Source of the DNA: an uncultured Candidatus Thioglobus sp.
GTDB taxonomy: Bacteria; Pseudomonadota; Gammaproteobacteria; PS1; Pseudothioglobaceae
Direction of reading: 5' to 3'
Assembly (NCBI GenBank): GCA_905182815.1
Contig: CAJJCX010000004.1
Location: 434,001-498,000 of the forward strand
DNA: 64,000 nucleotides
Position numbers and translations under genes: made by a program. The notes beneath the pieces are model-generated. The model was not told the origin of the DNA. It searched no databases and saw nothing but the letters and a program-made list of their open reading frames with translations. Of the stretch, positions 30,872 to 40,894 are shown in pieces (position 1 is the first letter of the stretch; each line of letters opens with the position of its first letter).

Positions 30872-31729
30872 TTAAAACGCAATAGTGTAGTCATTTGAAC
30901 TACCATCTGCGTTTTTAAACCACTTCATTGACATCATTGTCAATGTGTAGTCTTTTTTCATAGCAGCAATAATTCTAGCAATCTCTGCATCTAACTCAGG
31001 GTCATCATTACCTTTGTCAGTTGCTACTGAAAGAGGCTCAAAGAAAGCAGGGTCACCTAAGAAACGAATTGGATATCCATCTTCTATAGCGCCTTGAATC
31101 ATCGGAATAGAATCAATAATACCGTCATTACGAACACCAGCACCTAGGCGAGTGTCATCAAGACATGTATGACCGTCAGCAAGCGAAGTAATTGTTCCTG
31201 GCGTAACTTTATATGTAAATGCTGGAGCATCAATCATATCTAGACTTCCTTCAAGATACATTTCCCAAGTTGAGGCTGCTGTAGTACAAACATTTTTTCC
31301 ATTTAAACCTGCCAATGTTGTTATAGGTGAATCTGTATGAACAGCAAAACCAGCTGGAGTGTAATAATAAACTGCAGGGAAGTTGAGCACTTCAGAGCGA
31401 GTTTCTGTTGGCGTCATAGAGCCAACTGATACGTCCCAACGCATATTCCAGTTACCTGAAGTAATAATATCCCATGAAGGAGTGATGAAGCGAGCTTCTA
31501 CACCCATACGCTTAGCAATTTCTCTACCAACATCAACGTCAAAACCTTCCATTTCACCGGCATCGTTAATGTAAGAATATGGTGCCCAGTTTGCATCAGT
31601 TGCAATCATTAATTCATTGTTTGATTTAATATAATCATAAACTGCACCTGCTTGAACTGTCATGTTTAATGATAATAGCGCGACTGCAAATGCAATCGAC
31701 GACTTTGTAAAGCCTAGCTTAATACTCAT
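30872..31729 (-). CDS. Polar amino acid ABC transporter, substrate-binding protein
   Basis: A 285-residue periplasmic binding protein with a signal peptide (about 1-27, cleaved near VQA-GAVYDY). The mature part has the type II amino-acid-binding fold: ATDANWAPYSY, GEMEGFDVDVGREIAKRMG and VGSMTPTETR with the ligand arginine. A cysteine pair (NVCTT, HTCLD) could form a disulfide, as in general amino acid binding proteins. First gene of the transporter operon; the ligand may feed the neighbouring aldolase pathway, but that is inference. Confidence 0.92.
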   Translation of the reverse strand: MSIKLGFTKSSIAFAVALLSLNMTVQAGAVYDYIKSNNELMIATDANWAPYSYINDAGEMEGFDVDVGREIAKRMGVEARFITPSWDIITSGNWNMRWDVSVGSMTPTETRSEVLNFPAVYYYTPAGFAVHTDSPITTLAGLNGKNVCTTAASTWEMYLEGSLDMIDAPAFTYKVTPGTITSLADGHTCLDDTRLGAGVRNDGIIDSIPMIQGAIEDGYPIRFLGDPAFFEPLSVATDKGNDDPELDAEIARIIAAMKKDYTLTMMSMKWFKNADGSSNDYTIAF

Positions 31730-31783
31730 TTGTCTCTCCTATTTATATTTTAAGAATTTACGAATTTACAATTGTACACATAT

Positions 31784-31839
31784 TTTTGAAGAAAATTAGC
31801 CTTCAAAACAGATAGAAACATATAAAAATCTAGATTTTT
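31784..31839. terminator. Paired hairpins after cysM
   Basis: A 16-base palindrome of A5-TCTAGA-T5 form (31824-31839) overlaps the cysM stop, and an 8-bp stem (31784-31791 with 31801-31808) lies just beyond. Read on the minus strand they sit between cysM and the binding-protein gene, and could end or attenuate the hom-thrC-cysM transcript. Confidence 0.45.
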
Positions 31840-32737
31840 AGGCTTTGAAGACCCCTGTAGAAAGATAGCGATCACCGCGATCACAAATAATTGTAACAAT
31901 AACGGCATTATTAACCTGCTTAGAAAGCTCGATTGCTGAAGCTACTGCGCCTCCAGCTGATACACCAGAGAAGATGCCTTCACGAGTTGCAAGATCTCTT
32001 GTTGCTTGCTCTGCACTTGATTGCGAGATATCCATAATTTTATCCACCCTGGTTGAGTCAAAAATAGTGGGGAGATACTCTTTAGGCCACCTCCTAATTC
32101 CTGGAATGTGTGAGTCATCATCAGGCTGAATCCCTACAATTTGTATTGCTGGATTTTTTTCTTTGAGATACCTTGAAACGCCCATAATGGTGCCAGTAGT
32201 TCCCATGGAGCTTACGAAATGTGTAATTTCTCCATTTGTATCATTCCAAATCTCTCTGGCAGTTGAGGCATAGTGAGCGCTTGGATTATCTTGATTAGAA
32301 AATTGGTTAAGCTGAAGGCCTTTATTTTCTGAGCTCATTTGATTTGCAAGGTCACGCGCTCCTTCCATGCCAAGCTCTTTGGTCACTAAAATCAATTCTG
32401 CGCCATATGCAGTCATCGCATCTCTTCTCTCTTGCGATAGATTTTCTTGCATAATTAGAATCATCTTATAGCCCTTAATTGCTGCAACCATAGCTAGGGC
32501 AATGCCTGTGTTTCCACTAGTTGCTTCAATAAGAGTGTCTCCAGGATGAATCTCACCCCTATTTTCTGCCTCAGTAATCATATTAAGGGCAGCGCGATCT
32601 TTAACAGACCCAGCTGGATTATTGCCTTCAAGCTTACCAAGAATTATATTAGTAGGATTTGGATTTAATCTTTGCAGCCTCACTAAAGGAGTTTTTCCTA
32701 TGCATTGATCGATTGTTTTATAGTTTTGATTGCTCAT
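31838..32737 (-). CDS. cysM: Cysteine synthase B
   Basis: PLP-dependent O-acetylserine sulfhydrylase, 299 residues. K46 in LEGNNPAGSVKDRAA binds PLP; that wording is CysM-type rather than CysK-type. TSGNTGIALA and GTTGTIMGVSRYLKE are intact. CysM can also use thiosulfate. It is 39 bp downstream of thrC, making hom-thrC-cysM a probable operon that joins threonine and cysteine synthesis. Confidence 0.95.
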   Translation of the reverse strand: MSNQNYKTIDQCIGKTPLVRLQRLNPNPTNIILGKLEGNNPAGSVKDRAALNMITEAENRGEIHPGDTLIEATSGNTGIALAMVAAIKGYKMILIMQENLSQERRDAMTAYGAELILVTKELGMEGARDLANQMSSENKGLQLNQFSNQDNPSAHYASTAREIWNDTNGEITHFVSSMGTTGTIMGVSRYLKEKNPAIQIVGIQPDDDSHIPGIRRWPKEYLPTIFDSTRVDKIMDISQSSAEQATRDLATREGIFSGVSAGGAVASAIELSKQVNNAVIVTIICDRGDRYLSTGVFKA

Positions 32738-32776
32738 ATTTTGATAGTTATTATCATAAATTTAAAGCCTGAAGAA

Positions 32777-33844
32777 CTACATATTGTTTAAGATGGCTTT
32801 TTTTACTTCCTCAAGTGTTGGATTAACGTTGATCATTGCACTTGGATCGCATTGGGCAATTGCTGTATCTGGATCTTTAAGTCCATGACCTGTAAGCGTA
32901 CATACAACGCTAGAGCCATCAGGTATTTTTCCTGATTTTATATCTCTTAGGGCTCCTGCAACTGATATTGCAGAGGCTGGCTCACAAAAAATTCCTTCTT
33001 TTTCAGTAAGCATCTTTTGTGTTGCTAAAATTTCTTCATCTGAAAATGCATCAAACCATCCGTTTGATTCTTTACTAAGTTTTAAAGCTTGATCCCAACT
33101 TTGAGGATTTCCAATTCTTATTGCAGTCGCAATAGTTTCTGGATTATGAACTCTCGAACCTTGAATAAATGGAGCAGCTCCTTCAGCTTGATAACCAAGC
33201 ATGGTAGGTGTTGAGTCTGCTTTTCCTTTCTCATGATATTCTGTATAGCCCATCCAGTGCGCAGTAATATTTCCTGCATTACCAACAGGGAGGCAGTGGT
33301 AATCTGGAGCATGACCGAGCTCTTCAATAATTTCAAATGCTGCAGTTTTTTGACCTTGAAGCCTAAAAGGATTGATTGAGTTGACTATTGAAACGGGTGC
33401 AAATTCAGCAACATCTTTAACGAGCTGCATGCCGTCATCAAAGTTACCCTTAATTTGAATAATAGTAGAGCCATGTATCATTGCTTGCGCTAATTTACCT
33501 AGCGCAATTTTTCCTTCTGGAATGAGAACAAATGCTTTAATTCCTGCTCTTGCAGCATAGGCAGCAGCTGCAGCCGAAGTGTTTCCAGTTGACGCACAAA
33601 TAATTGCTTTTGAGCCACTTTCCACAGCCTTTGTAACTGCCATAGTCATTCCGCGATCTTTAAATGATCCTGTAGGATTTAATCCTTCATACTTTATATA
33701 TAGTTCAACTTGCGTCCCCATTTCACATGGGATATTTTCAAGTCTAATTAATGGTGTATTGCCTTCACCAAGACTTATGATGCGAGTGTTGTCGCTGACA
33801 GGCAGAGTGTCTCTATATTTGTCAATTAATCCTGTATATCTCAT
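32777..33844 (-). CDS. thrC: Threonine synthase
   Basis: Converts O-phosphohomoserine to threonine with PLP. 355 residues, the short class found with hom in many proteobacteria rather than the longer E. coli type. The PLP lysine is K62 in NPTGSFKDRGM; CASTGNTSAAAAAYAARAG and SLGEGNTPL are intact. It is 16 bp downstream of hom. No thrB (homoserine kinase) is next to it. Confidence 0.96.
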   Translation of the reverse strand: MRYTGLIDKYRDTLPVSDNTRIISLGEGNTPLIRLENIPCEMGTQVELYIKYEGLNPTGSFKDRGMTMAVTKAVESGSKAIICASTGNTSAAAAAYAARAGIKAFVLIPEGKIALGKLAQAMIHGSTIIQIKGNFDDGMQLVKDVAEFAPVSIVNSINPFRLQGQKTAAFEIIEELGHAPDYHCLPVGNAGNITAHWMGYTEYHEKGKADSTPTMLGYQAEGAAPFIQGSRVHNPETIATAIRIGNPQSWDQALKLSKESNGWFDAFSDEEILATQKMLTEKEGIFCEPASAISVAGALRDIKSGKIPDGSSVVCTLTGHGLKDPDTAIAQCDPSAMINVNPTLEEVKKAILNNM

Positions 33845-33860
33845 AGTTCTCTCAATTAGT

Positions 33861-35138
33861 TTAGTCTAATAATTCAATATGTATAATTTGAACTTCTGCT
33901 TGATTAAAGTCGCTCGCTTCAATCGATTTTTTGATACTCATGATTGTTTTAGTGCTAACTTTATCAGTTGTTATTGCAATATGAGCGTTATTGTTTTCAT
34001 CGGCTTGCTTTTGAATTAGCGCATCTATACTAACATTATGGTCATTAAATATCCCTGTAACTTTAGCAAGAACTCCTTTAATATCACTCACTAATAACCT
34101 TAAAAAGAATTCACTTTGAATATCATCACTTTTAATTACAGGGAGTTTTTGTTGAGATTTCCAGCCTAAGATATGATTACTTGTTTGATTGTTAATGATG
34201 TCATTTAGATCAGCAATAACTGCAGAAGCGGTAGCCTCATCACCAGCTCCAGCGCCATAATATAAGCTAGTTCCTAAAGCATCACTTTTAACCATAACTG
34301 CATTCATCACGCCATCGACTTGTGCAATTAATTGTTTATTTGGAACTAGAGTAGGGTGCACTCGAAGTTCGATTCCCTCACCAGCTCTTTTTGCTATTCC
34401 AAGATGTTTAATTGTATAACCGAGCTCTGAAGCATGAATGATATCTTCAGTCGTTATATCACTGATACCTTTGGTAGAAACTTTATCAAATTGTAGTTCA
34501 GTACCAAATGCAATTGCAGCTAGAATAGATAACTTATGAGCAGCATCAATACCCTCAACATCAAAAGTTGGGTCTTCTTCTGCGTAACCTAATGCTTGCG
34601 CCTCTTTAAGAACGTCGTCAAAATCCCTTCCCTTTTCCTTCATATCAGTAAGAATAAAGTTACCCGTCCCGTTAATGATTCCAGCAAGTGATTCAATATT
34701 ATTTGCACTCAGGCCCTGTTCAAGAGATTTTATAATTGGAATACCTCCAGCCACTGAGGCTTCAAATAAAAGCCGTACTTGTTTTTTATTGGCTAATTTA
34801 ATTAATTCATTGCCATGATTCGCAATCAACGCCTTATTGGCAGTAATGACATGTTTTCCATTATTTATGGCTGTTTCAACTAGCTCTTTTGTAAGTCCAA
34901 TTCCACCAATCAGCTCAAGAACTACATCAACATCAGGGTGATTGACAACCTCAAAAGGATCTATAGTTAATTTGATGTTTGAGGTATCGCAGATACGTTT
35001 TTGTTTGACATCTCTAACGCCTGCTAAAACAACTTCTATTTTAACGCCAGTGCGCCTTTCAATAGATTCGCTATTTTTTTGCAATACATTTACAACGCCA
35101 CCACCAACTGTACCAAGACCAAGAATTCCAACTTTCAT
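33861..35138 (-). CDS. hom: Homoserine dehydrogenase
   Basis: Reduces aspartate semialdehyde to homoserine, 425 residues. N-terminal NAD(P) fold GLGTVGGGVV, catalytic domain with the NGTGNFILTDM and YAEEDPTFDVEGIDAAHK motifs, and a C-terminal ACT domain (about 348-425) for threonine feedback. Monofunctional, not fused to aspartokinase. It heads hom-thrC-cysM; a TATAAT hexamer lies upstream on the minus strand (35167-35172). Confidence 0.97.
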   Translation of the reverse strand: MKVGILGLGTVGGGVVNVLQKNSESIERRTGVKIEVVLAGVRDVKQKRICDTSNIKLTIDPFEVVNHPDVDVVLELIGGIGLTKELVETAINNGKHVITANKALIANHGNELIKLANKKQVRLLFEASVAGGIPIIKSLEQGLSANNIESLAGIINGTGNFILTDMKEKGRDFDDVLKEAQALGYAEEDPTFDVEGIDAAHKLSILAAIAFGTELQFDKVSTKGISDITTEDIIHASELGYTIKHLGIAKRAGEGIELRVHPTLVPNKQLIAQVDGVMNAVMVKSDALGTSLYYGAGAGDEATASAVIADLNDIINNQTSNHILGWKSQQKLPVIKSDDIQSEFFLRLLVSDIKGVLAKVTGIFNDHNVSIDALIQKQADENNNAHIAITTDKVSTKTIMSIKKSIEASDFNQAEVQIIHIELLD

Positions 35139-35176
35139 TATTGTATTTTATAAATTCAAATGCGCCATTATACCAA

Positions 35177-35196
35177 CCAGTGAAAAGGCGCACTGG
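35177..35196. repeat. GC-rich inverted repeat upstream of hom
   Basis: CCAGTG (35177-35182) and CACTGG (35191-35196) pair around an 8-base spacer, just upstream of the candidate hom -10. It could be an operator or the end signal of the gabD transcript; there is no adjoining T-run. Confidence 0.35.
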
Positions 35197-35262
35197 AAAT
35201 CATGTTTAAAAATGTTAGTAGAGTTATTGAGCTAGATTAAAGTTATAGGTTTAAAAAAAATA

Positions 35263-36718
35263 TTACTTTAGCCCGCCCATACAAATGTACTTTAGTTCGA
35301 GAAAGTCATCTATTCCATAGTGCGAGCCTTCTCTGCCTAATCCTGACTCTTTGATTCCGCCAAATGGAGCAACTTCATTAGAAATGACGCCTTCATTAAC
35401 GCCAACCATTCCGTATTCTAAGGCTTCAGATACGCGCCATATTCTATTAATATCATTTGTATAAAAATAAGAGGCTAGTCCAAATTCTGTATCATTAGCC
35501 ATATCTATCGCTTCTTTCTCAGTTGAAAATTTGAATACTGGCGCAAGCGGCCCAAAAGTTTCTTCTGTTGCAATTTTCATAGAGCTGTCTACATTGCTAA
35601 TGACCGTTGGCTCAAATGTAGTTCCACCATTTTTATGAGGTTTTCCACCTGCAACAATTACAGCTCCTCGATCAACAGCATCTGACAAGTGATCTTTAAC
35701 CTTATCAAGTGCTTTAAGGCTTATTAATGGACCTTGATTAACTCCCTCATCCATTCCATTTCCAACGTTTAGGGTTTTAACCGCTTCAGCAAGTCTAGTT
35801 ACAAACTCGTCATAAATTCCCTCTTGAACCAAAAAGCGATTAGTACAAACGCAGGTTTGTCCAGTATTTCTAAATTTTGATATTAGTGCGCCTGAAACTG
35901 CAGAATCTATATCGGCATCATCAAAGACTATAAATGGAGCATTGCCTCCTAGCTCCATAGATACTTTTTTCATTGTGTCGGCACAATTCCGAGTTAAAAG
36001 TTTTCCAACAGCAGTTGAGCCAGTAAATGAAAGTTTTCTTACAATTGGGCTGCTGGTTAACGCCTTGTCCAATTTCACTAGAATTAGTTCCAACAACTAC
36101 ATTTATTATTCCTTTGGGTATTCCAGCTTGCTCAGCAAGTTCTGCAATTGCTAGCGCTGATAATGGAGTTTCTGCAGCGGGCTTAATAACAACTGGACAG
36201 CCTGCAGCAATTGCAGGAGCACATTTTCTTGTGATCATTGCGATTGGGAAATTCCAAGGCGTGATTGAAGCTACAACGCCGATTGGCTGTTTAATTACAA
36301 GTATTCTTCTGTCATTTGCGGGCGTTGGAATTATGTCACCATAGGTCCTTTTTCCTTCTTCTGCAAACCATTCTATGAAGGATGCGCCATAACCAACCTC
36401 ACCTCTAGCTTCTGCTAATGGCTTTCCTTGTTCTGCTGTCATTAATATGGCTAAATCCTCTTGATTAGACATAATTAAATCAAACCATTTTTTTAAGATA
36501 ATTGCTCTTTCTTTAGCAGTTCGGCTGCGCCAATCTGGCCACGCGGCATTTGCTGCATCGATGGCCTCATCGGTTTCTTTTTTACCCATGTCAGGCAAAG
36601 TACTAATTACTTCATTTGTATAAGCATTAGTCACATCAAAACGCGATTGAGCATCATCACCAACCCACTGTCCATTGATGTATCCGTGAGCTTTTAAAAG
36701 GTTAGTATTTTTAAGCAT
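35263..36718 (-). CDS. gabD: Succinate-semialdehyde dehydrogenase, frameshifted
   Basis: Oxidises succinate semialdehyde (and probably glutarate semialdehyde) to the dicarboxylate with NAD(P)+, about 484 residues joined. The first part has the N-terminal [11 protein letters not shown] and [13 protein letters not shown]. The second has [11 protein letters not shown], the catalytic Glu in MELGGNAPF and Cys in [11 protein letters not shown], and [14 protein letters not shown]. One extra base near 36067-36070 separates the frames; without it the joint reads [18 protein letters not shown]. It is the last gene after potI on the minus strand, consistent with the end of polyamine breakdown. The indel may be an error. 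Confidence 0.93.
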
Positions 36719-36788
36719 AATTTATCCTTGTAGCTGTATTGAAATTTAAAGGTGCTAATTATAATGCTCTATTGAGCTGAAATGTCCT

Positions 36789-37592
36789 TCACGTATGTTG
36801 CGTTTTTAAAATTTGTTGTTTCTGTCGTCTTCCAATTAATGAGGCGGTTATGACGCCTAGAGTGACAACTCCTACTAAGATTGTTGAAACTGCATTTATT
36901 TCAGGAGTGACTCCTAGCCTTACCATCGAATATATTTTCATTGGAAGGGTTGTAGAGCCTGGACCAGAGGTAAAGCTCGCAATTACTAGATCATCAAGTG
37001 ACAGAGTGAAAGATAAAAGCCAGCCAGAGATAACTGCTGGGAGGATTATTGGAAGTGTTATTAGGATAAACGTTCTAAATGGGGTGCACCCTAAGTCCAG
37101 CGCCGCCTCCGTAAGACTATCATCATAGCTCGACATTCTTGACTGCACAACAACTGCAACATAGCACATTGAAAATGTTATATGAGCCAGAGTCACAGTA
37201 AAAATACCTCGATCAATTGCAAGCGCTACAAACATAAGTAAAGTTGATAGCCCAATGATTACTTCTGGCATAACCATTGGCGCATAGATCATCCCTGAAA
37301 AAAGAGTTCTGCCTTTAAAATTACCAAAACGCGTCATTACCAGGCCAGCAATAGTTCCTAAAATTGTTGCAATAGTTGAAGAAACAAAGGCAACCTTTAT
37401 TGTTACCCAGGCGGCATCTTTTATGCCCTGGTTTTGCAATAGCTCACCATACCATTTAGTTGAGAAACCACCCCAAACTGTAACTAATCTTGATTCATTA
37501 AAGCTAAATAAAATTAATAATATTATTGGTATATATAAAAATGAAAATCCAACAATCAGTGAGAAAATATTGAAGCTACCAAACTTTTTCAT
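36789..37592 (-). CDS. potI: Putrescine/spermidine ABC transporter permease PotI
   Basis: 267 residues, six predicted membrane helices, with the EAA motif EAALDLGCTPFRTFILITLP. The second permease of the PotFGHI-type importer. It overlaps potH by 4 bases. 70 bp separate it from gabD. Confidence 0.94.
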   Translation of the reverse strand: MKKFGSFNIFSLIVGFSFLYIPIILLILFSFNESRLVTVWGGFSTKWYGELLQNQGIKDAAWVTIKVAFVSSTIATILGTIAGLVMTRFGNFKGRTLFSGMIYAPMVMPEVIIGLSTLLMFVALAIDRGIFTVTLAHITFSMCYVAVVVQSRMSSYDDSLTEAALDLGCTPFRTFILITLPIILPAVISGWLLSFTLSLDDLVIASFTSGPGSTTLPMKIYSMVRLGVTPEINAVSTILVGVVTLGVITASLIGRRQKQQILKTQHT

Positions 37593-38503
37593 GAGATTGC
37601 CTTCTCTTGTGATCTTTGGTAAAGCATTATTGGGACAACGAGAATTGCAAGTAGAAGGATTGCGACTGCTGAGGCCACTGGCCAGTCTCGGTTATAGAAA
37701 AACTCTGTCCAAAGAACCTTTCCAATCATTAGCGTTTCAGAGCCGCCAAGTAAATCTGGGATTACAAACTCACCCATAACTGGTATAAAAACCAAGAAGC
37801 AGCCAGCGATAATTCCAGATAGAGAAAGTGGAACAGTTACTGTCCAGAAGGTTTTAAAGGGTCTGCACCCGAGATCAGCCGCAGCTTCTAATAAACTCAT
37901 ATCCATTTTTTCAAGATTTGCATACAAAGGGAGAATCATAAAAGGCAGATAAGAGTAAACAATGCCAATATAGACTGCAAGATCAGTATTCATTATCATG
38001 AGTGGCTTTTCAATAATTCCAATGGACATTAAAGCTAAGTTTAGTAAGCCCTCCGTCTTTAGAATTCCAATCCACGCATAAACTCTTATTAAGAAAGAAG
38101 TCCAAAAAGGAAGAATAACAAGCATTAGCAATATTCCCCTCCATCGAGTGGGAGCTCTTGCGACGCTGTAAGCTATTGAGTATCCTATTATTAGAGTTAG
38201 TATTGTTGAGATAAAAGCAATTTTTAAGCTTGAAAGATAGGCTTTAATATACAAAGAGTCACTAAAAAGAAATAAATAGTTATCAAAGCTTGCTTTAATT
38301 GAAGGTAGCCATGAATCTCCCCAAATTAGAAGGGAGGAGTATGGCGGCCTTGCATAAATTGTTTCTGCAAAACTTATTTTTAAAACATAGATAAAAGGCA
38401 GTAAAAAAAGCAAAAGCAGCCAAATATATGGAATTGCAATTACGGCATTTCTTCCATTAAAGATACTTTTAAAAAAGTTTGGATTTGTTTGCATAAGCTT
38501 CAC
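37589..38503 (-). CDS. potH: Putrescine/spermidine ABC transporter permease PotH
   Basis: 304 residues, six predicted membrane helices with a long periplasmic loop between helices 1 and 2 (ARPPYSSLL ... SFDNYLFLF), typical of PotH/PotB. EAA motif EAAADLGCRPFKTFWTVTVP. It starts 6 bp after potG ends. Confidence 0.94.
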   Translation of the reverse strand: MKLMQTNPNFFKSIFNGRNAVIAIPYIWLLLLFLLPFIYVLKISFAETIYARPPYSSLLIWGDSWLPSIKASFDNYLFLFSDSLYIKAYLSSLKIAFISTILTLIIGYSIAYSVARAPTRWRGILLMLVILPFWTSFLIRVYAWIGILKTEGLLNLALMSIGIIEKPLMIMNTDLAVYIGIVYSYLPFMILPLYANLEKMDMSLLEAAADLGCRPFKTFWTVTVPLSLSGIIAGCFLVFIPVMGEFVIPDLLGGSETLMIGKVLWTEFFYNRDWPVASAVAILLLAILVVPIMLYQRSQEKAIS

Positions 38504-38509
38504 AGGAAG

Positions 38510-39640
38510 CTAAGAAAGAAGAACCACAGCAGAGTGTGGAGCCCATTGAAGGTAAACTTCATCATCCCATGTTAAATGGTGCTCTTTAGTTCTTTCACGA
38601 TTTGCACGTATTGCCTTTAAGATTCTTCCATTATCTAGTTTGACATGGTAAGTGGAAAAGCTTCCTCCATAGGCAATATCTTCAATCGTTCCTTTTAATA
38701 TATTGTGATCATGAGATGGCGCTACTTTAGATATTTCAAGTTTTTCTGGCCTGATTGCAAACCACATTTCATCTTCAACTGAGGCGCCAACTTCTTGTGT
38801 TGCAAACACAATTGAATTTGAGTCTTCAGAAAACAACTGAGTGCCAACTTCATTTTGTCCTTTATAGATTCCTTTTAATATATTAACGTCACCTATAAAG
38901 TCAGCAACATCCTTGTTGATTGGTGCCTCATAGATTTCTGTAGGTGTTGCAACTTGAACTAAATTTCCAGAATCCATAACGCCGATCCTACTTGAAACAG
39001 TCATTGCCTCTTCCTGGTCGTGGGTAACAATAACAAAAGTGACCTCTAGTTTTTCCTGAATATCCATTAGTTCAAACTGAGTTTGTTCTCTCAATCTTTT
39101 ATCGAGTGCCCCTAAAGGCTCATCAAGGAGTAATAATTTTGGACGCTTGGCTAAGCTTCTTGCAAGAGCAACCCTTTGACTTTGACCTCCAGAGAGCTGA
39201 TTAGGTTTGCGATTAGCAAAGTCAGTAAGCTCAACAAGCTCAAGCATTTCTTCTACTCTTTGATTAATCTCGTTAGTAGGAAGATTGTCTTGCTTTAATC
39301 CAAAGGCAATATTTTTTTCAACAGTCATATGAGGAAAAAGCGCATAGGACTGGAACATCATGTTAATTGGTCTTAGGTGAGGAGGTATTTCAGATATATC
39401 TTCTCCATCCACAAGAATCTTGCCATCAGTTATTTTTTCAAAGCCTGCAAGCATTCGAAGGAGCGTTGTTTTTCCACAACCAGAAGGGCCCAGTAAGGAG
39501 AAAAATTCATTTTTGTAGATATCTAGAGTTAAATTATCGATTGCTGTAAATTCGCCAAACCGCTTAGTGACATTTTGAATTTGGATATACGGCTTCTGAC
39601 TTGAATCGAGCCAAGGGCTGAATTTAATATTTTCGGACAT
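38510..39640 (-). CDS. potG: Putrescine/spermidine ABC transporter ATP-binding protein PotG
   Basis: 376 residues. Nucleotide-binding domain with Walker A GPSGCGKTT, signature LSGGQSQR, Walker B LLLLDEPLGALD and the switch histidine in VTHDQEEA. A C-terminal TOBE-type regulatory domain (about 245-370, EMWFAIRPEKLEISK) follows, as in PotA/PotG. It is separated from potF by a terminator-like hairpin. Confidence 0.95.
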   Translation of the reverse strand: MSENIKFSPWLDSSQKPYIQIQNVTKRFGEFTAIDNLTLDIYKNEFFSLLGPSGCGKTTLLRMLAGFEKITDGKILVDGEDISEIPPHLRPINMMFQSYALFPHMTVEKNIAFGLKQDNLPTNEINQRVEEMLELVELTDFANRKPNQLSGGQSQRVALARSLAKRPKLLLLDEPLGALDKRLREQTQFELMDIQEKLEVTFVIVTHDQEEAMTVSSRIGVMDSGNLVQVATPTEIYEAPINKDVADFIGDVNILKGIYKGQNEVGTQLFSEDSNSIVFATQEVGASVEDEMWFAIRPEKLEISKVAPSHDHNILKGTIEDIAYGGSFSTYHVKLDNGRILKAIRANRERTKEHHLTWDDEVYLQWAPHSAVVLLS

Positions 39641-39655
39641 AGAATTATGCTTATT

Positions 39656-39688
39656 AAAAACCCTTCATGATGCATAGCATCATGAAGG
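39656..39688 (-). terminator. Attenuating terminator between potF and potG
   Basis: A 12-bp perfect stem (39662-39673 with 39677-39688), a 3-base loop and, on the minus strand, five T directly after (complement of 39656-39660). It sits 16 bp below the potF stop and 15 bp above the potG start. It should let part of transcription stop after potF, giving more binding protein than membrane subunits. Confidence 0.8.
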
Positions 39689-39704
39689 TAATAGTAGTTT
39701 AAAG

Positions 39705-40796
39705 TTACTGACCTGTTGTGACTTTAGTCCAGGTACGTGTTACTACTCTTTGAGATTTAGAATCGTATGTTGGGCTAATGTATAAACCTTCCATAACCTC
39801 AGGTGTTGGATAAACCGCTGGATCATTTAGAAGGTCTTCCTCTAGGAGAGGTTGAGAGGCTAGATTACCATTCGCATACCAAACATAGTTTGTTGCTGTT
39901 GCAATTTGCTCAGGATCCATTATCCAGTTAATATACTTATGCGCATTATCAGCATTAGGAGCGTCGTCTGGAATTGCCAATTGATCAAACCACATTAGAG
40001 CGCCTTCATCAGGAATCGAATAAACGATTTCTACACCATTCTCCGCATCCCAGGCTGCATATTGAGCCATAAATATATCACCTGACCAGCCAACAACTAG
40101 ACATATATCTCCATTTGCAAGAGCATCAATGTACTGAGAAGAGTGAAATTTTTGAATGTACGGACGAACCTTGGTCAAGACAGCTTCTGCTTTAGCTATA
40201 ACATCCGAATCAGTACTTCTTGGATCTTCACCAAGATAAGCAAGTGCTGCAGGAATTATTTCAGTTGGCGCATTTAGAAGATGAACGCCGCAATCAGCAA
40301 ATTTTGAAACGACATCTGGATCAAAGACCATAGCAAGAGAGGTTGTAGGAGCATTCTCCATCCTTTCACTAATTAAACCATCGTTGTAGCCAATACCTGT
40401 TGTTCCCCACATGTAGTTAACAGAGTAGTCATTTAGTGGACCAAATTGTGCTACCTGCTCTTCAATGTCGCTCCACATATTTCCAATATTTGATAATTTT
40501 GATTTATCCAATTTTTGGAAGACACCCGCTTCAATTTGACGCGCTAAGAAACTACTAGAAGGAACGACAACGTCGTATCCAGAGCTTCCTGCAAGAAGCT
40601 TTGCTTCGAGGACTTCATTAGAATCGAACACATCATAGACAACCTTAATACCTGTTGCAGCTGTAAAGTCTGTATTAACCTGCTCATCAATATAATCAGA
40701 CCAGTTTAGAACATTAACTACTTCTTCTGCAATTACAGCTTGAGCGGTAAATGTTAACGCTCCAGCAATAAGTAGATTATTTAATTTATTTTTCAT
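39705..40796 (-). CDS. potF: Putrescine/spermidine-binding periplasmic protein PotF
   Basis: 363 residues with a signal peptide (about 1-23, cleaved after AVIA). Mature motifs of the polyamine-binding family: LNWSDYIDEQV, YDVFDSNEVLEAKLLAGSSGYDVVVPS and an acidic aromatic pocket (VGWSGD, MWFDQLAIP). Putrescine is the likely ligand given the puuA/puuB neighbours; spermidine is possible. First gene of potFGHI. Confidence 0.94.
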   Translation of the reverse strand: MKNKLNNLLIAGALTFTAQAVIAEEVVNVLNWSDYIDEQVNTDFTAATGIKVVYDVFDSNEVLEAKLLAGSSGYDVVVPSSSFLARQIEAGVFQKLDKSKLSNIGNMWSDIEEQVAQFGPLNDYSVNYMWGTTGIGYNDGLISERMENAPTTSLAMVFDPDVVSKFADCGVHLLNAPTEIIPAALAYLGEDPRSTDSDVIAKAEAVLTKVRPYIQKFHSSQYIDALANGDICLVVGWSGDIFMAQYAAWDAENGVEIVYSIPDEGALMWFDQLAIPDDAPNADNAHKYINWIMDPEQIATATNYVWYANGNLASQPLLEEDLLNDPAVYPTPEVMEGLYISPTYDSKSQRVVTRTWTKVTTGQ

Positions 40797-40835
40797 TATT
40801 ACTCTCCTTTTATTTTTATTTTTACTAACTGGATT

Positions 40836-40859
40836 ATATTAAAGTTTATTCTTTAATAT
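40836..40859. repeat. Inverted repeat between puuA and potF
   Basis: ATATTAAAG (40836-40844) and CTTTAATAT (40851-40859) form a perfect 9-bp inverted repeat, 40 bp upstream of potF. A third copy of ATATTAAAG is at 40892-40900, over the puuA stop. There is no T-run, so an operator seems more likely than a terminator, though the A/T-rich words could be chance. Confidence 0.4.
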
Positions 40860-40894
40860 GCACCTTTTTTTTGAAATTACAATTCAATCATATA

